64,000 nt of DNA from Strongyloides papillosus (taxonomy: Eukaryota > Nematoda > Chromadorea > Rhabditida > Strongyloididae), in the NCBI GenBank assembly GCA_005656395.1, contig SRSI01000071.1, forward strand, positions 558,001-622,000, in the 5' to 3' direction. A program made the position numbers and the translations under genes. How positions within the stretch are numbered: the first letter of the stretch is position 1; every line of letters begins with the position of its first letter. Positions 1-14,300 of this stretch are shown piece by piece. Below the pieces are notes generated by a model. That model was not told the DNA's origin. It did no database searches and was given only the letters and a program-made list of their open reading frames with translations.

Positions 1-3000
1 CTACACATAGATATATTTGTATATTTATGTGTTTTTATGAATATTCAAACAAACACTATCTGAACTAGTCAAAAAATAAAAAAAATTACGACGTTGTTAT
101 TAAAAAAATGAAAAAAAAATACTAGAAAGCTTCGGTATAATGATGAGGGATAAATAAGTTATTATTGTATATTTATTTGTAAGTTTTAAATAAAACATAC
201 CAACAATATATTTAAACGGTAAATAATAATATCCTAACTTTAATACTGAGATCATTATTAAACAATGGTAAATAATCAACACTGATCAAGGAATGATTAA
301 CTGAGTAGTAAATATATAATTAAAAAAACTATATATTATAAAATTATAATTACTATGAGGTTTACAGAAAAAGAAGAAAATAAACAATCGTTCATTTTTT
401 GTTAAAAAAAGTATCATGAAAAGTGTAATATTGTTGGTAATAGTAGTAGTTAGAAGATAAAAACATTTTTATAAAATATTTAGTAGTTAGTAGTTCCAGA
501 GTGAACAAAATAAAATTAAAGTATATAACTGACCATCTAAAAACTTTAAATATTCTTATCAATAAAGCAATTCCTGCTATTATATATAATAAAATATTGC
601 TAATCACTACTGATCAGTGAATATATTTTTGCATAAATGTATATATAACTACAGATTTTAACATGGTTGACGATTATATTATAAATATTGAAGTATTATT
701 AACGGAAATCTTATTGGGTACTTTCTAAAGCTTCCTTTTTATAGCATTTTAAGATTAATATACAAATATATGTATATAGATATTTTATGAAAGATTTTTA
801 CTACTAGTACGTATAATAAAATAAGTATAAAAAAGGTATACAATTGATAAGAATAATATAAAGATATACATGAATATTATATATTATATTTGCACTAAAT
901 TTTTGTCAAATATATATATAAATATATCACTTGATTAAGAGTATGAATATTTCTACAACTTTACATGACATATCAATGTAACAATATTATAGGTAAAAAA
1001 GTAAATTTTAAACTTTTATTTATTGTATAAAACAATATAAAAGTGTATATCTTGTACCTCTTTTACATTCAAGTTAAAAAATTATTTGACGAAATTTTTA
1101 TGAAAATGCGATTACACAAAAACCTGCTTTCAATTATATCACCTCAACTTAAATTTTTAAGGTTTATTACTTAATAATTATATATGCGAACTGTCTAGAA
1201 TGATTTGTTTTTCCTACTAAATTATAATCATAATACTATTATTGAGATTAAATATCTTATAGTTTAAAAATTAAGGAAATATTAATCTCCTACTTGTGAT
1301 ATATTCAAGAACAGAAGAATTGTTCATTCAAAACCAAATCACAAACTAGAACAAGTTTAAGTGACTTTTTTAAAAAATAAAAAAATATTATGATACTCTT
1401 AACAGTATAAGGTGATTAAAAATATAGCATAGAAAGAGAATTTAATAAAATATATTTGATATTTTAAAGTACATTCTTAAAAATTTAATCTTTCACATTT
1501 ATATATTTATATAATAAAAATAAGATTATTTTCTCAAAAATAGTTAAGAAAATTTTATTATTAATGTAAACAATGTAGTAAAAGTACAAAATTTTTGAAA
1601 TTACACATATATTATCGTGATATTAATTTTTCTTTTTAATAAAAGTGTAAACATATGATCAAGAACTTTTATTTAATAATAAATTACTCATTTTATTAAA
1701 ATATCAAGACAATCCTCATTTTAAACAGATATAATCTTACCTTATATAAAAAAGATAATGAAAAAAATGGTGAAGTACAAATAAATATTGGAAAAATTAT
1801 GTCGATTGAGAGATTATGAGCTATTTTACATCACTTTTTATTATCAATATAAAAAATATAAAATTACTTTAAAAGAAAATTTAAAATTTAAAAAATAGAG
1901 ATGCTGGAAAGAATAATTAAAACAAAAATTTTTTCAACTACATAGCAATTTCAAACAACTTCAAAAAATCTTTAACAACAATTTTTTTAATTTCTGATAT
2001 AATAAATGGGAATGCTAGGACAATTGTTATTGTAACACTTTCACAAATTATTGAGGGATTAGCAAAATAAATAATAACAATAAAAAAGGGTCATATTGAT
2101 ATTACTATCATTGTAATAATTTAAAATGAATCTTTTTATTTATTTATTTAAAAAATATCATTTATGTTTGAAAATTATAACAACAATAGATTGTATAATA
2201 AAATCAACAAAAATACAATTAATATTATATACGCATTTGTGTATATATCTGATGAGATATGTATATAAAACTCAAATGTAAGTATATTTCTCTCATTACT
2301 AAATTTTTTTATCCTTCTATAACCATAATCTATATATTCTATCTTTGTTTTTTATTTCCTTAATCCAAAAATGTAATTAAATGCTAAAAAATAGAAGGAT
2401 AGGTAAATGAAATGAGTTTATTTATCTATAGATATATTGGTATAGTCACATAGTATTCTTAACAATATGCATAATATTTATGAAGATAGTAGGTTATTAA
2501 CTTTCAAACTCTATTAGAAGACTTCTAGAACTAGTTTAAATTATATGTGTATAAAGTCAAAGTGAAATAATTAATATTAATTTTATTTAAACAATTTATA
2601 CATGTCTAAAAATTATACTATAAATGAAAAATATACTACTAATAATCAAAATTTTCGAATGGAACAAAAAAAAATTTTACAAAAACTATATCTCATACTG
2701 ATGACATTATTTTTAGCAAAAACTAAAACAAATACATTTATATGAAATAAGATTTAGTATGATAAAATAAAAGTGTGCTAAAACAAAAAAAATTATAGAC
2801 TTTAATGTTATTATGATTCATTTATTTATTTACAACAAACATAGTGGAGGCATTAAAAGGTCTTTTACAATGAAAGATTGCCGAAAAAAGATCAAATCAA
2901 TTTTATAGTATATCAAATAAATTAACTATATTTTCTTGTACTTCATTTAAACATTTAATAGAGGTTAATGTCAACATCTCGCATTGTATTATTAAAAATA

Positions 3001-4436
3001 ATAATATATAACAACCAAAAATTTTCATCATTTATAAAAGTAAAACTTTTACAAAATCAAATTATAATTAAATATATACATTTACACAAAAAAATAAATA
3101 AAAATCTTAAATAACTTTTTATAACATTCAAAATATTATACAATGGTAGCATAAAAATCAAACGTTTTTTTCGGATGTATCTTTTTAATTTTCCAGTAAA
3201 ATAAAGTATATTTATTTTCTTATCACACACACAAACACACATCAGCCATCCACCTATATTTAATGTCTATTGCATATCTTAATTTTTAACAACCATTTTT
3301 AAAATTATTAAGCAAAAATTTGATTGCTAAAAAAGATGGTTTTCAATGAAAAAATTGAATTTCTTATTACATAAAAAAAAAATAATAAAGTTCTATTTAT
3401 CAATTGTTAGAATGAATAAAAGTTCAATGTCATTTAGTTTACCTTTTACATATATCTTCTTTTTGTCTTGTCTCCATCGTCATCGCCATTTTGCATCTTT
3501 TATTCTATCATTGAAATGTTTCAACTTTTTTTTTATAACCATACATGTGTATCAAATTTATGAATAATTTTATTATTTGGAAAGAGTATAGTTATGTTAT
3601 TGTTTTTTTCATTTAAATAAACAAGTTTAAAAGACTTTTTTTTTCACTTCCTCAATTAAATTTTATTTTCCCCCCGTTCATTATCATTTACATCTATGGG
3701 TATTATTTAAAATTTTTAAATCATTAAAATAAAAATAATATCATTTCTATATATTTTATAAAAGGATTTTTTTTAAACAAAAAAGGCATAAATCAAATAT
3801 TGAGGAAAATTAAAAAAACAATAATTTCTATTTTTTATTCGTCTCCATAAAATACTAAAAATCATTCATTTCTAAGACTAATAAAAAAATGTTATAATTA
3901 ATTTACGAAGATTATAAATATATGTATCTAGATAATTATATAACCTTCAGAAAAAATTTATATCCCTTTAACAAATCATATATATATATATATACATATA
4001 TACATATAAATAATAAATCATTGAGTTACTATTCACTTTTTTTATTATAACATATCTCCATAAGTATACTGCTTACTCATAATCTAGTTTCTTTATATAC
4101 AAAATTCAAAATTTAAAATCTTTTTTATCCTAAACTTGTTATTTTTTAGATGATGATTAATCATTTAAATTATAATTGCACCATATAGTAATAATATACA
4201 TTCTAATTATCCTCTCACTCTTTTTATTTTAAAAAATTCTTTTTTATTTTAAATTAAGTAATGTCAAAAATCTTGATAAGTATGAAAAGAAAAATTTTAA
4301 ATTTTTAGAAAAAAATTATAATTATTTAGGAAGTTTGATTGTGTAGATTTAACAAACAAATTGCAACTGTTATCATTATTTATATTAGCACATTTCAATA
4401 TTACATTACCACTCATGTAAATTTACATTAAAACTT
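1..4436. other. intergenic AT-rich region
   Basis: No convincing gene seen. Open frames on both strands are short, Phe/Ile/Lys/Tyr-rich and typical of AT-rich noise. The region has short AT dinucleotide runs (for example near 3980-4010) and a short CA run near 3225-3240. The last part probably contains the 3' UTR of the minus-strand gene ending at 4437. Confidence 0.6.
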
Positions 4437-6101
4437 CTAATGTTTACGTCTATAGAATATTCTACGAATTTTGTATGGTATTGGTGATTGTTGAACGATT
4501 ATAGGATTTGTTGTGGTAAATTTTTGTGTTGTTGTTGGTTCCTCATAAATTGATCCATCTGTAGTTTGTGTTTTGGTACCTGTCTTTGTGGGAGAATAAA
4601 TTTCTGATGCACTTGGTATAATGGCAGATGTTGTTGGTCCTTCAGTTTTTTCATAAGCAATATTATTACTGGTACTTGTACTAGAACTTGTATAATCAAT
4701 TGATTGTGATTGTACTGGTGTTGTTGGATGTGTTTCCGTTTGTACCATTGTTGTTGGTTGTGAGTTTGGCTGTAGGTCTGATTGTTTATTTGTTGTCTCA
4801 ATATCATATCTAGCAGTATTACTTGAATCTGTCTTCTCAAAATCTGAACTTTTTACAATATCTTCAATAACTTTTTTACTTTGTGGAATCACTGAGACGG
4901 GAGCAATATTATTGTCAATGTTAACAACTTCTCCAATACGAGTATTATCACCAGTTTCTTCTTTTTCATCAGATGCTCCGGGTGAATTAACTGCTTCATC
5001 CTTCTCTTGTGTATAAATCTTGTCATTATGTTGAAATTGATAATCTGGTCCTTTTGGTTGCAATTCACTAACTTGAATTGTCTCAACTTTTCCATCTAAT
5101 TGATTTGATCCAACAGCTGGTGGATTTGGTGGCATAACTTCATTGGTATATGGTACAATATTTGTTTTCATGATTGTTTCTTTTGACGTTACTGGTTGTT
5201 GTTCATGATCCTGATCATGATAGTCCAACTCCTCAATGTTTGTTTCTGATGGTAAAACTTGAACAATTTTTTTACTACTATCCTCTGGCACTGTTGTATG
5301 AAGATCTGTTGTTGAAATTTTTTGAACATTACGATGAGTAACTATTTGTGGAGTTTGTTCATTATAATTATTTGAAATTATATTTGTCTCCTCAGTATAG
5401 GTATTCTTTTTTACCTCTGGAATAAATGATTGTTGTTGGTGGATGACTGTTGTAATGACATTACCAGATGATTGAGATGGTATTGTACCTTCTTCTTTAA
5501 CTCCTACAACATTTTGAATAGGTAATGGAGGTGGTTGTTGATTGTTTGTAATAGTATTAGATGATGAATCATGTCCATTGTAAGGTTGTGTTTGTTCATG
5601 GGAGACTGTTTGTTGAATAGTATTGTAAATAGCTGCTGCTTTATTATTTTCATCACCTCCAGAGGATACTGGAACTGTATTTGTATATGTTGGTTGTGAA
5701 ACAGGTCCATTATTATAATATTGTGGTTGTTGTTGGTTTTGGAATGAAGAAATGTATGTTTTTTGTGGTGGGATTTGAGGTACGTTATGCGTTTGTTGGT
5801 AGGAATTAGAATGATATTGTTGAGGGATATTAACATAAGTTGATGGGCCTGATGATTGATAAGATGGTGGAACTTGAGCATAAATACCATAATTAGATTG
5901 TTGTGGAGCAACATATTGAGAATACACCTGTGATGGTTGTGGGGCTTGATAGTCAACACTAGGTCTAGGAGAAGGACATCCACTTGTTGAATAGGTATTT
6001 GCACATCCATTTCTGCAACAATTAGCAGGAGGTGATCCACCAAAGCAGGCATAGGATAATTGTCCTATAGATAAGAGTAACATCAGGCTAACAATAATCA
6101 T
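4437..6101 (-). CDS. secreted Gln/Thr/Ser/Pro-rich protein with N-terminal Cys cluster
   Basis: A single-exon gene for 554 residues; the function is not recognised. Residues 1-18 form a clear signal peptide (hydrophobic stretch ending LSYA) and the mature protein should start at Cys19. Five cysteines lie at 19, 28, 29, 33 and 42 (C-x8-CC-x3-C-x8-C); I see none in the remaining 510 residues. The rest is low complexity, with Gln/Pro/Tyr-rich segments up to about residue 200, then Thr/Ser/Glu-rich sequence, ending in a basic tail (IRRIFYRRKH). This looks like an extracellular matrix, cuticle or secretory protein, which is inference. The ATG follows directly after TTTTTTAG on the coding strand, a likely trans-splice acceptor (or the acceptor of an unseen 5' UTR intron). 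Confidence 0.85.
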   Translation of the reverse strand: MIIVSLMLLLSIGQLSYACFGGSPPANCCRNGCANTYSTSGCPSPRPSVDYQAPQPSQVYSQYVAPQQSNYGIYAQVPPSYQSSGPSTYVNIPQQYHSNSYQQTHNVPQIPPQKTYISSFQNQQQPQYYNNGPVSQPTYTNTVPVSSGGDENNKAAAIYNTIQQTVSHEQTQPYNGHDSSSNTITNNQQPPPLPIQNVVGVKEEGTIPSQSSGNVITTVIHQQQSFIPEVKKNTYTEETNIISNNYNEQTPQIVTHRNVQKISTTDLHTTVPEDSSKKIVQVLPSETNIEELDYHDQDHEQQPVTSKETIMKTNIVPYTNEVMPPNPPAVGSNQLDGKVETIQVSELQPKGPDYQFQHNDKIYTQEKDEAVNSPGASDEKEETGDNTRIGEVVNIDNNIAPVSVIPQSKKVIEDIVKSSDFEKTDSSNTARYDIETTNKQSDLQPNSQPTTMVQTETHPTTPVQSQSIDYTSSSTSTSNNIAYEKTEGPTTSAIIPSASEIYSPTKTGTKTQTTDGSIYEEPTTTQKFTTTNPIIVQQSPIPYKIRRIFYRRKH

Positions 6102-9100
6102 CTAAAAAACATATAAACATTATTATTATTTTCAAAAACATAATAGATAAAACTTTTCAGCTCTCCTATTATTATAAACTCACATTTAGGTATTTATAAT
6201 GTTATATATATTTATGAAATATAATTCAAAAATATAATTAGATGGAATGGCAAATGATTAACGAAAATGAAATATTTATATCACTCGAAAATGGTATAGA
6301 GGAAAGGGTAAGGATAATGTACTCGTGTAGGAGAAACTTATTTTGGGGCGGTACTATAGTTTTTCTAAATAATTTAAGTATGGATATAATAACACTAAGG
6401 ATATATAGTTACAAAATGATACTATCTCATCATGTTTTAAATTAGACGGAGCCTTAATGTCTATAGTTATATAACTAGATTTTTTGATTACCATTAATAG
6501 AAAAAAGTTTATAGTTTCTGGCATCTCTTGTTATTAGCAGTAGTTAAGGAGAAACAATTATCCAAAAATATGTTATTACATATTAGATTCATTTATATTA
6601 ACAAGATATTTAAAAAAATAAAGGGATTATTAATAAATTTAATTAAAAAAGATCCTCTTAATGGAATATGTTAGAGATATTTTAATTAGAATCATTTAAT
6701 AGATATTTGATTTTTTTCACTGTCTTTTAAAAATTCAAATAGAATATTATTGTTTAACTTGTTTAAGATAATTATACTGTAATTTCATTTTCATTATAAC
6801 GTAGAAATCTTCTTGAAAAGTTTGCTCATTACCAATTATTTTGATCAAAAGTCCTTTCTATAATTATTTTGTCTTTTTTTATGTTACATCCGACAAGAAA
6901 AATAGTTCAATTTTAAATTTTTCTTTATATAATTAACAAAAATTTTGTATAGTTAATGAAAAGAGAAAGGAGATATGAAAAGTATATTGTTAACGACAAT
7001 TTAAATGAAGCCCAATAAAATTAACAATATCCTTAAAAGTTTGGTGTGTAAAAAGAAAAATTTTTATTTCTTAACAAAATAATTAGGTGAAATTGTAAAG
7101 AGGATATAATGAAACATTTCCTTTATTAATATCTCTCTTCAAAATTTTGTATATCACTAGATAAAATCTAATAAATCATTGTTATTATTACTTCCTAATT
7201 TACTTTTAATATACATTCGAACTTTCACTTTGTAAAGAGTGTATCATATTATCATGTTGTTATGTAGTGTTTCCATTAAAATTTCATTTCAATAACTATC
7301 GGGATGAAGATATTTAATGTTAATTAACTTTTTTGATGAACGGTTTGTTTCAGATAGGGGCGACAGTATTAAATGGGTAAAAATTAAAATTAACTGGGTT
7401 ATAAAGAAGATAACTTTTATTTTCATTTTTAAAAGTACTTTTTTTTTCTGGTACGTTTTTATTAATGCGTTTTAAAACTGTTATGAAATTGTTTCAAAAA
7501 CCTTTAGGCATTACTTTTACTTGAAATAGATGTATAAATTAACTATTAATTGACTTTCTTTTTAATAATTGTTATTAAAATTTGGTTGTTAAACAAGTTG
7601 ATCAGAATCTACCACACCAAATAAAATGTGCTCTTATTGTAAAATATGTCAAATTTGATGTTTTTGTATCTTGATTTCTATCTACCACTAAAAATAATTT
7701 GTTAAATTTTTTCTTTAATATAAAAAAAACTAAATGTGCTTAAAAGAGAAAATAGAAATTGTTAAGTAAATACTTATTATTACAATTTGGAAGGGAAAAT
7801 TTAACCTTAACATGTCAATTTTAGAATAAAAAATGATTACAATAAATATTTGATTTTTATATTTGTATAAAAATTATCAATAGAGACTTCTCTTATTATT
7901 CAAAGAGTTTCAGTTAAGCAAACAAACAATTATACTTTTATTCACATAAGAATACGCATTTAAAAAGAATATATATTCTTAAAAGAGGTATTTATTTGAA
8001 TTTTAATAGAATTTTAATCACTTTAAAAATGAACATATAATAATAGTTAAGTATTTTTTGAATTATTTTATAACTATTAGCTTTGATCAAGAGAGACATC
8101 TTAAAAATAAAAAACCAATAATTTTCTCGTAGTATTTTTAATAAAAATTTCTATTCGTGAAAGTTGAATCAAGTTTTCTCTTTTATTACAAATGATCTTT
8201 TTAAGTCTACATGATAATTACATTTTTTATGGTATGATTAAAAAATTAATTTTTATTATTATACTTAAGATTCTTTAACACTTATTTTTGCAGGCATTTT
8301 TTTTAGTTTTCATTATATGTAATTAGAGATATTGTAGTTTTGAAGGAGTGATAAGAAAAATAAAACCTGAAATAAGTGATAATCATTTTCAAAAGGGAAA
8401 TTTTTTCTTACTAGAATTTTTATTTCGCAATTTCTAATACCTTCTCAATAATTTTATTTTTAAATGTTGATATATTTTAACAATAAAATTAAAAGCATCA
8501 CTTAACTTCCAGAAGAGTCACCAAAATTCTAGTTCTATATTATTAAACTTTTCATTAACTAATATGTTTCCTATCTATTTATATTAAGTAACATCTCTAA
8601 AATCTTTTTTAAAAAGTAAGTGTACAGATAAATATTTATAAATAAATAAGAAAATATATATATCATTGTATAACAAAGGCTTAAGTTATTTTTTTAATTG
8701 TTATTTCTTATAAATTAACTGTCACTAACTTTTAAATAGAAGAAAGATAATTGTTGAAGGAATAATAATAGTTTTTAATAAATATCTATCATTCTTATCA
8801 AATTTTATTAAAAAAAAGGAAAAGAAATTTTTTCATTCTCTTGTTTTTGAGTTTCCTAGAAAAACTTGATTTTTATATTACTATTTATCAATTTTACTAA
8901 ATATTATTTATTTATGATAATAAATATTCTTTATATTTACCAATAGGTTAATCTGTTAAAATAAACTCCCTAACCAACCTAACACTTTAATATAATAATA
9001 ATTGAGTTTAAAAAATTTATTTTAATATTTAAATTTTATTATCTCTGCTTGAATATATCATATTTATTCAATAAACTGTTCGATTTTATGGTTTTGTTAA

Positions 9101-10148
9101 CATAAATATTTTATTTATGTATATCTCTAAATATACATGTATTGATATATTGTTCTTCACTAAATGACCATTATAATTTATATATATGAATAGTTATTTA
9201 TCAAAATTAGATGAAATTTTATATAAAATTTAACACCAAACATTTATTTATATACTTTAACAAAAAGACTTATAACTAATTATCAGGGTGGAATTTTTTT
9301 ATTGATTTGTGATGTTCTAATTGACCTTTTCTTAAAAAATTTAAATACTTATAATGTTTTTTTTGCTATAACGAATATATATTTCTTTTTCTGTTATTTA
9401 AAATACCTCTAAAAATATTGTTATTTATTTTATTTTTAATAATTAAACCTCGTTGTTATATTTTATGTAATGTGAGCAGATAATGTTTTCTTATTATCAA
9501 TATGAATATAGTGAAAGTAAAAAACGTTCATAAAACATACGTAAGCAACATTGGTTTTTTTATCACTTTGCAAAAAGATGTAATGTCATTAAAAAGTATT
9601 ATTTTGAAACATTTTCATTACCTTAAACAGAAAATAATGTTTAAGGTATATTTATATGTGTCTCAGCCTATTCAACGAATAAAAATATTAATTTATAATT
9701 ATGGTAATAAAAACATTCTATTTCTTTTTTTTATTTGTAAATTAAATAAATACGTATAAATATTTTATATATTTGTAGAGACAGATATTTTTGTACTATC
9801 AAATTTTATACATTAAGTGTAGGTTAAAAAGAGTTGTATGTTATAAAAATAACTAGTCTCCTTCTATGAAACTTTACAAATATTATTATTTGAACAAACA
9901 TTTAACGGATATTTTTTATATATTTTTGTACTAAAATTTTATGTTTATCTTACAATAATTTCTACATTTATTCTCTTCTTATCAAAATATTTGATTAAGT
10001 TATTTTTTATTACATTATTTGTATAACTATTTGTTACACTATTATATAATTATTATTTTTTGTTAATATTTTAGTTTTGATCAAATTTTTATATAAGAAT
10101 TTACTAAAATAGTAAATCATTGCTAATATTTTAATCCACCATTCATTA
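6102..10148. other. intergenic AT-rich region
   Basis: About 4 kb between divergently transcribed genes, so it should hold both promoters. Apart from the splice-acceptor-like CTAAAAAA (minus-strand TTTTTTAG) touching the 5' end of the 4437-6101 gene, I see no gene, RNA or repeat that can be supported. Short frames at 6242-6445 and 9502-9759 are judged to be noise. Confidence 0.55.
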
Positions 10149-11054
10149 ATGGAATCATTACAACGTTCTATTTATCGTCATATAGGTGATTTATCATATA
10201 GAAAGAAAGCTAAAAAGCTTGTCTCTGAAGGGCCTCCAACAAATTCTCCTTCATTCATCATATCGCCTAATTCTGGATTGAATTACCAAATGAATCCATG
10301 TTATTTACTTGATCCAAACCAGACATTAACAGACACAATAACCTACAATTTTAATAATATCAATATAAATAATCAAAAATTTGAAACAAATAAGGAGGAA
10401 AAAGATGGTTGTAATAGAAGTGACAATAACAATCAAATTTCAAGTAATGACAACAAGATAAATTTATCATCTTCGAAAAGATTAACATCACTAATATCTA
10501 AACCTGCTGTACAATCACGGAAGGTAAGTATAAATATGTTAACTGAAAAATAATAACCTTGATAAATAAATTTTAAAAATATGAATGTATAAAAATATAG
10601 ATGGATACATTTATATTTCTATTATATTAATCATAATAAAAATAAATATAAAAGTTTAGTTTTTTTAACAATATATATAGGAAAACAGAAGATGATAAAT
10701 GGTGATACCTAATTAACATTATTTCAGGTTTCTAATTCTATAACAAAAATACTTGGTTTAAAAAAACACGAGAAAATGGTTAATGAAATTGATGATGTCA
10801 ATTCATTTTCAAATATTGCCGAAGACCAAAACACTAACGTTACTTCTTTAATTGATATAAGTGATAACAATAACAATAATAAATTTTTTTCACAGCCACT
10901 TAGTCAGGAAGAAGAACATCAGGAAAAGGAGAAAGTACTAACAAAATTTCAGAAACTTAAAAAAGGGTTAAATGTTGTTGATCCAAGGAAAGTTAAACCA
11001 AGTGCAAAAAAGAACGAGTACAGGAAATGTTTAATTTTAGATGAAGAGGAGTAA
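10149..11054 (+). CDS. unrecognised Asn/Lys/Glu-rich protein, two exons
   Basis: Exon 1 is 10149-10523 (125 codons) and ends at a strong donor AAG|GTAAGTA. Exon 2 is 10728-11054, entered from TTATTTCAG and starting Val-Ser-Asn-Ser in the same frame. The product is 233 residues. The N-terminal third is basic (a KKAKK run near residue 20); the middle is Asn-rich; the C-terminal part is highly charged with a Lys-rich stretch and an acidic end (LILDEEE). No signal peptide, membrane segment or known domain is seen, so it is probably intracellular. A second GTAAGT begins at 11051 and overlaps the stop codon, so a longer splice form is possible. That donor is not in phase with the exon at 12305 of the next gene, which argues against fusion with it. 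Confidence 0.7.
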
Positions 11055-11376
11055 GTAATATTTTTTGATGGTTTGTTTAAAGATATTTACCTACACAAAT
11101 CAATTATGATATTTTAAGTATATATTTTTTGTTTATTTTTAACTTTAATAGAAATTGTATCATTATTAACTACCTTTAGTAGCCATAATATTTTTGAGAA
11201 AGTAAATATTTAATTGTAAATTGATATTGTTCTTATAAAGTACTTGAAAATTAAAAAGATCATTTTAAGTATAATTTATCATAAAATACCAAAAATTCTT
11301 TTTAATGTGAGAATATAAAATGATACATTTCATATGTTGTTATATTATTTTGATAAATATTTTGAAAATAATAATA
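11055..11376. other. short intergenic gap
   Basis: This 322-nt AT-rich gap lies between the end of the preceding gene and the signal-peptide exon of the receptor gene. It should hold the 3' UTR of one and the promoter of the other. No motif is called. Confidence 0.5.
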
Positions 11377-14300
11377 ATGAATCTTAAAAATTATTGGAAT
11401 TTTATTATTCTTATCTACCTTCCTCAAATTATGACACAAATATATATGAAAAAAAAGGTTATCAGTAAGTTTTAGATGTTATTTTTAAAAAAATTGAAAC
11501 ATTCGTGTTCATCAGTGTTGTTCAAAAATAAATATCGGTTTCAGTGGTGTATTTTTAAATGCTTATAATTATATAGTAATATGAAATAAATTTTATTCTT
11601 TATATTAAATTGAGATCTATCTTTTAGTAATTTGGTTTTATTACCATTAAAATAAAAGTTCCCATCATTTTAAAAAGAAATTATGTCTAGATGCTATTTT
11701 CATATTGTTTTTATATAAGTTTAAACTCAAATATATCATATTTAAAAATTGGCGGGGAAATTAATCCTTCTTTTTTCTTAAGGGTATAATGATTATAAAA
11801 ATAAAGGATTATATAACACAACTAAGATGAAAATTAAAAAAGATATATACCAAATATAAAATGACGAATTTACAGTCATTATTAATAAAGAATGATGCCT
11901 TTTTCATATCATATGAATTAACTCCTAACCAATAATTTAAACGAAAGAAAAATCATTCTTCACTGATTCAGTGAAATGGACAACCCATAAATTGGGTAGG
12001 ACAATCAGATTGAATAAAAAGCGAATTATATATAGTAATATTATATGATCTGTTCAACTATCGGACAAGATGGAACAACAAAAACTTTTACGAATTCTGA
12101 CGATATAAAATAAACGTCTTGGAGTTTTCGATACTTAAAACCATAGTTTTCCTTTAAAATTGAATTTAATAACTCACATATTAAATAAAGTAACAAAAAT
12201 CGACAAAATTGTAATATTTTTATTTCATTATCTTCAAACTGACATTCATTTTTGAGCAATATGATATTTACATAATGTCATTTTCCTCTTTTTAATTTTT
12301 TCAGCACTTCTCATTGATGATATGACTGTTGATTCAACATTCCTTCAAAAAACGATGAATATATCATATTTATATATGAAAAAATATATCCCAAATGATA
12401 ATATAACATACGAGGTTGTCAAAATAAAAAATGAATCATCACATGAAGATTTATGTAAACTTATACAACCTGATACTGTTTTTTTGATAAGTGGCGTTAA
12501 AAGCAATATTAGTAGAAATATTATTAATCAAGTTACTAATGTAACTCAAATACCATTAATACAAATAGAGAGTGACATTAATCTGTTAAAAAGAGGCAAA
12601 AAATCATTTTCTAATGGTTGTTGTGATATGGGAAATGATACTAAAAGTTATATAATTAATGTATTACCAGCTGTCAATGTTTTTTACAGCTCTCTCAATA
12701 TCCTCCTCCCATTATTACCATTCCAAAATGATGTTGCAATTATTTATGATTTTACTACTAATATAATAGATCTTAACTTATTATCACTCACACAATATAT
12801 CCCAATAATTAATGGCAGTACTATTGAAGCAAAAACAACCAATGAAGAAATTATAAAACAACTTTTAATATTAAGTCAGATGTATAAAACACTACTGTTC
12901 ATGTGCCAAACATCTACAATTGAGATGTATGCTTTTAATGCTGAAGAATACTTTACAAAAAATACTTTTACATGGCTAGCATTTACAACAGATCTCTTAC
13001 CTTTTAAGTGCTTTGATTGCCTATCAGTTGATATTTTTTGGATACGAATCCATCATAAAATTAGTCCAAATAATTTTTATAATGTTAGAGATTTCATTAA
13101 TACCAATCAATTAGAGAGAAATTTTTCACAACTTCTTAAATCATACAATTATGTTAGAGTTTCAACATTTTTCGAACTATTTGAGACAGCATACAAATTT
13201 GTTAATGTGACGTATTATGAAAAAATTATTTCTAATTCAAGTTCATGTTATACAGCAAGATATTGGGAGAAACATCCCATCAAATCATCTGAATTTGATT
13301 TAGAAAATTACAAATTATCAGACTATGGTGAATACACGGAATTAGAAAACAAATCAGCGCTAATTTATCAAAACGTTGGTGCTAGAATTTATAAAATATC
13401 TCGAAAACGTGATATACAGGAAGGAAATATTAATAAATACCTTGGTAATTGGACATATAATGATGGTGTTACAACATTTTATGGAAATTTTAGTTTTGAT
13501 GTTTATCTACTAAAACATTATCGCATTGCTACAATTATCCAACCACCTTTTACACAAAATGCCAAAATACACCTTAATGATAGTAATAATAATTTGGAAG
13601 GATACTGTATTGACCTTTTAAATTATATTCAGAGTGATTTAAACTTTAACTATACATTATATCTTGTGGAAGATAATTTATTTGGGAGCCCTGACGAAAA
13701 TGGGATATGGAATGGAGTTGTTGGTGATATTGTATCAGGGAATGCTGATTTTTCTATTGCAGCTTTGGCTGTGATGGCTGAAAGGGAAGTTGAGATTGAT
13801 TATACAATTCCATATTATGATTTGGTTGGTACAACAATCCTAATGAAAAAAACTGTCGTTGATAATTCATTATTTAAATTCCTTCAAGTTCTTGAGATCC
13901 CAGTTTGGGGTGCTATATTAGGTGCTTACTTCTTAACAAGCATCTTAATGTGGATATTTGATAAATTAAGTCCATTCTCATATACAAACCTATCAAAAAA
14001 AGAGCAAAATTCAGAGTTGGAGAATAAACGTAAATTTACAATAAAAGAATCATTATGGTTTTGTTTGACATCATTAACACCCCAAGGCGGTGGTGAAACT
14101 CCATTAAATATTTCTGGAAGATTCTTATCAGCAACATGGTGGGTATTTGGTTTTATTATCATAGCAACATATACAGCTAATTTGGCGGCTTTTTTAACCG
14201 TCTCAAGATTAGAACAACCTATAAGGTAATGTGAAGAATACTCTTATAATTTTGTATAAATATTAATTATAGTTCCCTTGATGATTTAGCCGGCCAATAC

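Noticed and set aside
3346..3567. 73-codon plus-strand frame
   Set aside because: Low-complexity AT-driven composition, no recognisable motif, no splice or trans-splice context.
11634..11660. Resemblance of the repeat's GGTTTTATTACC block to a nematode spliced leader
   Set aside because: No donor GT at the expected distance, no Sm-site arrangement recognised, and copy 3 does not preserve the block, so an SL RNA gene is not supported.
12041..12259. 72-codon minus-strand frame near the IR25a gene
   Set aside because: It lies inside repeat copy 1, within an intron; the matching part of copy 2 carries stops, so no intact gene is supported.
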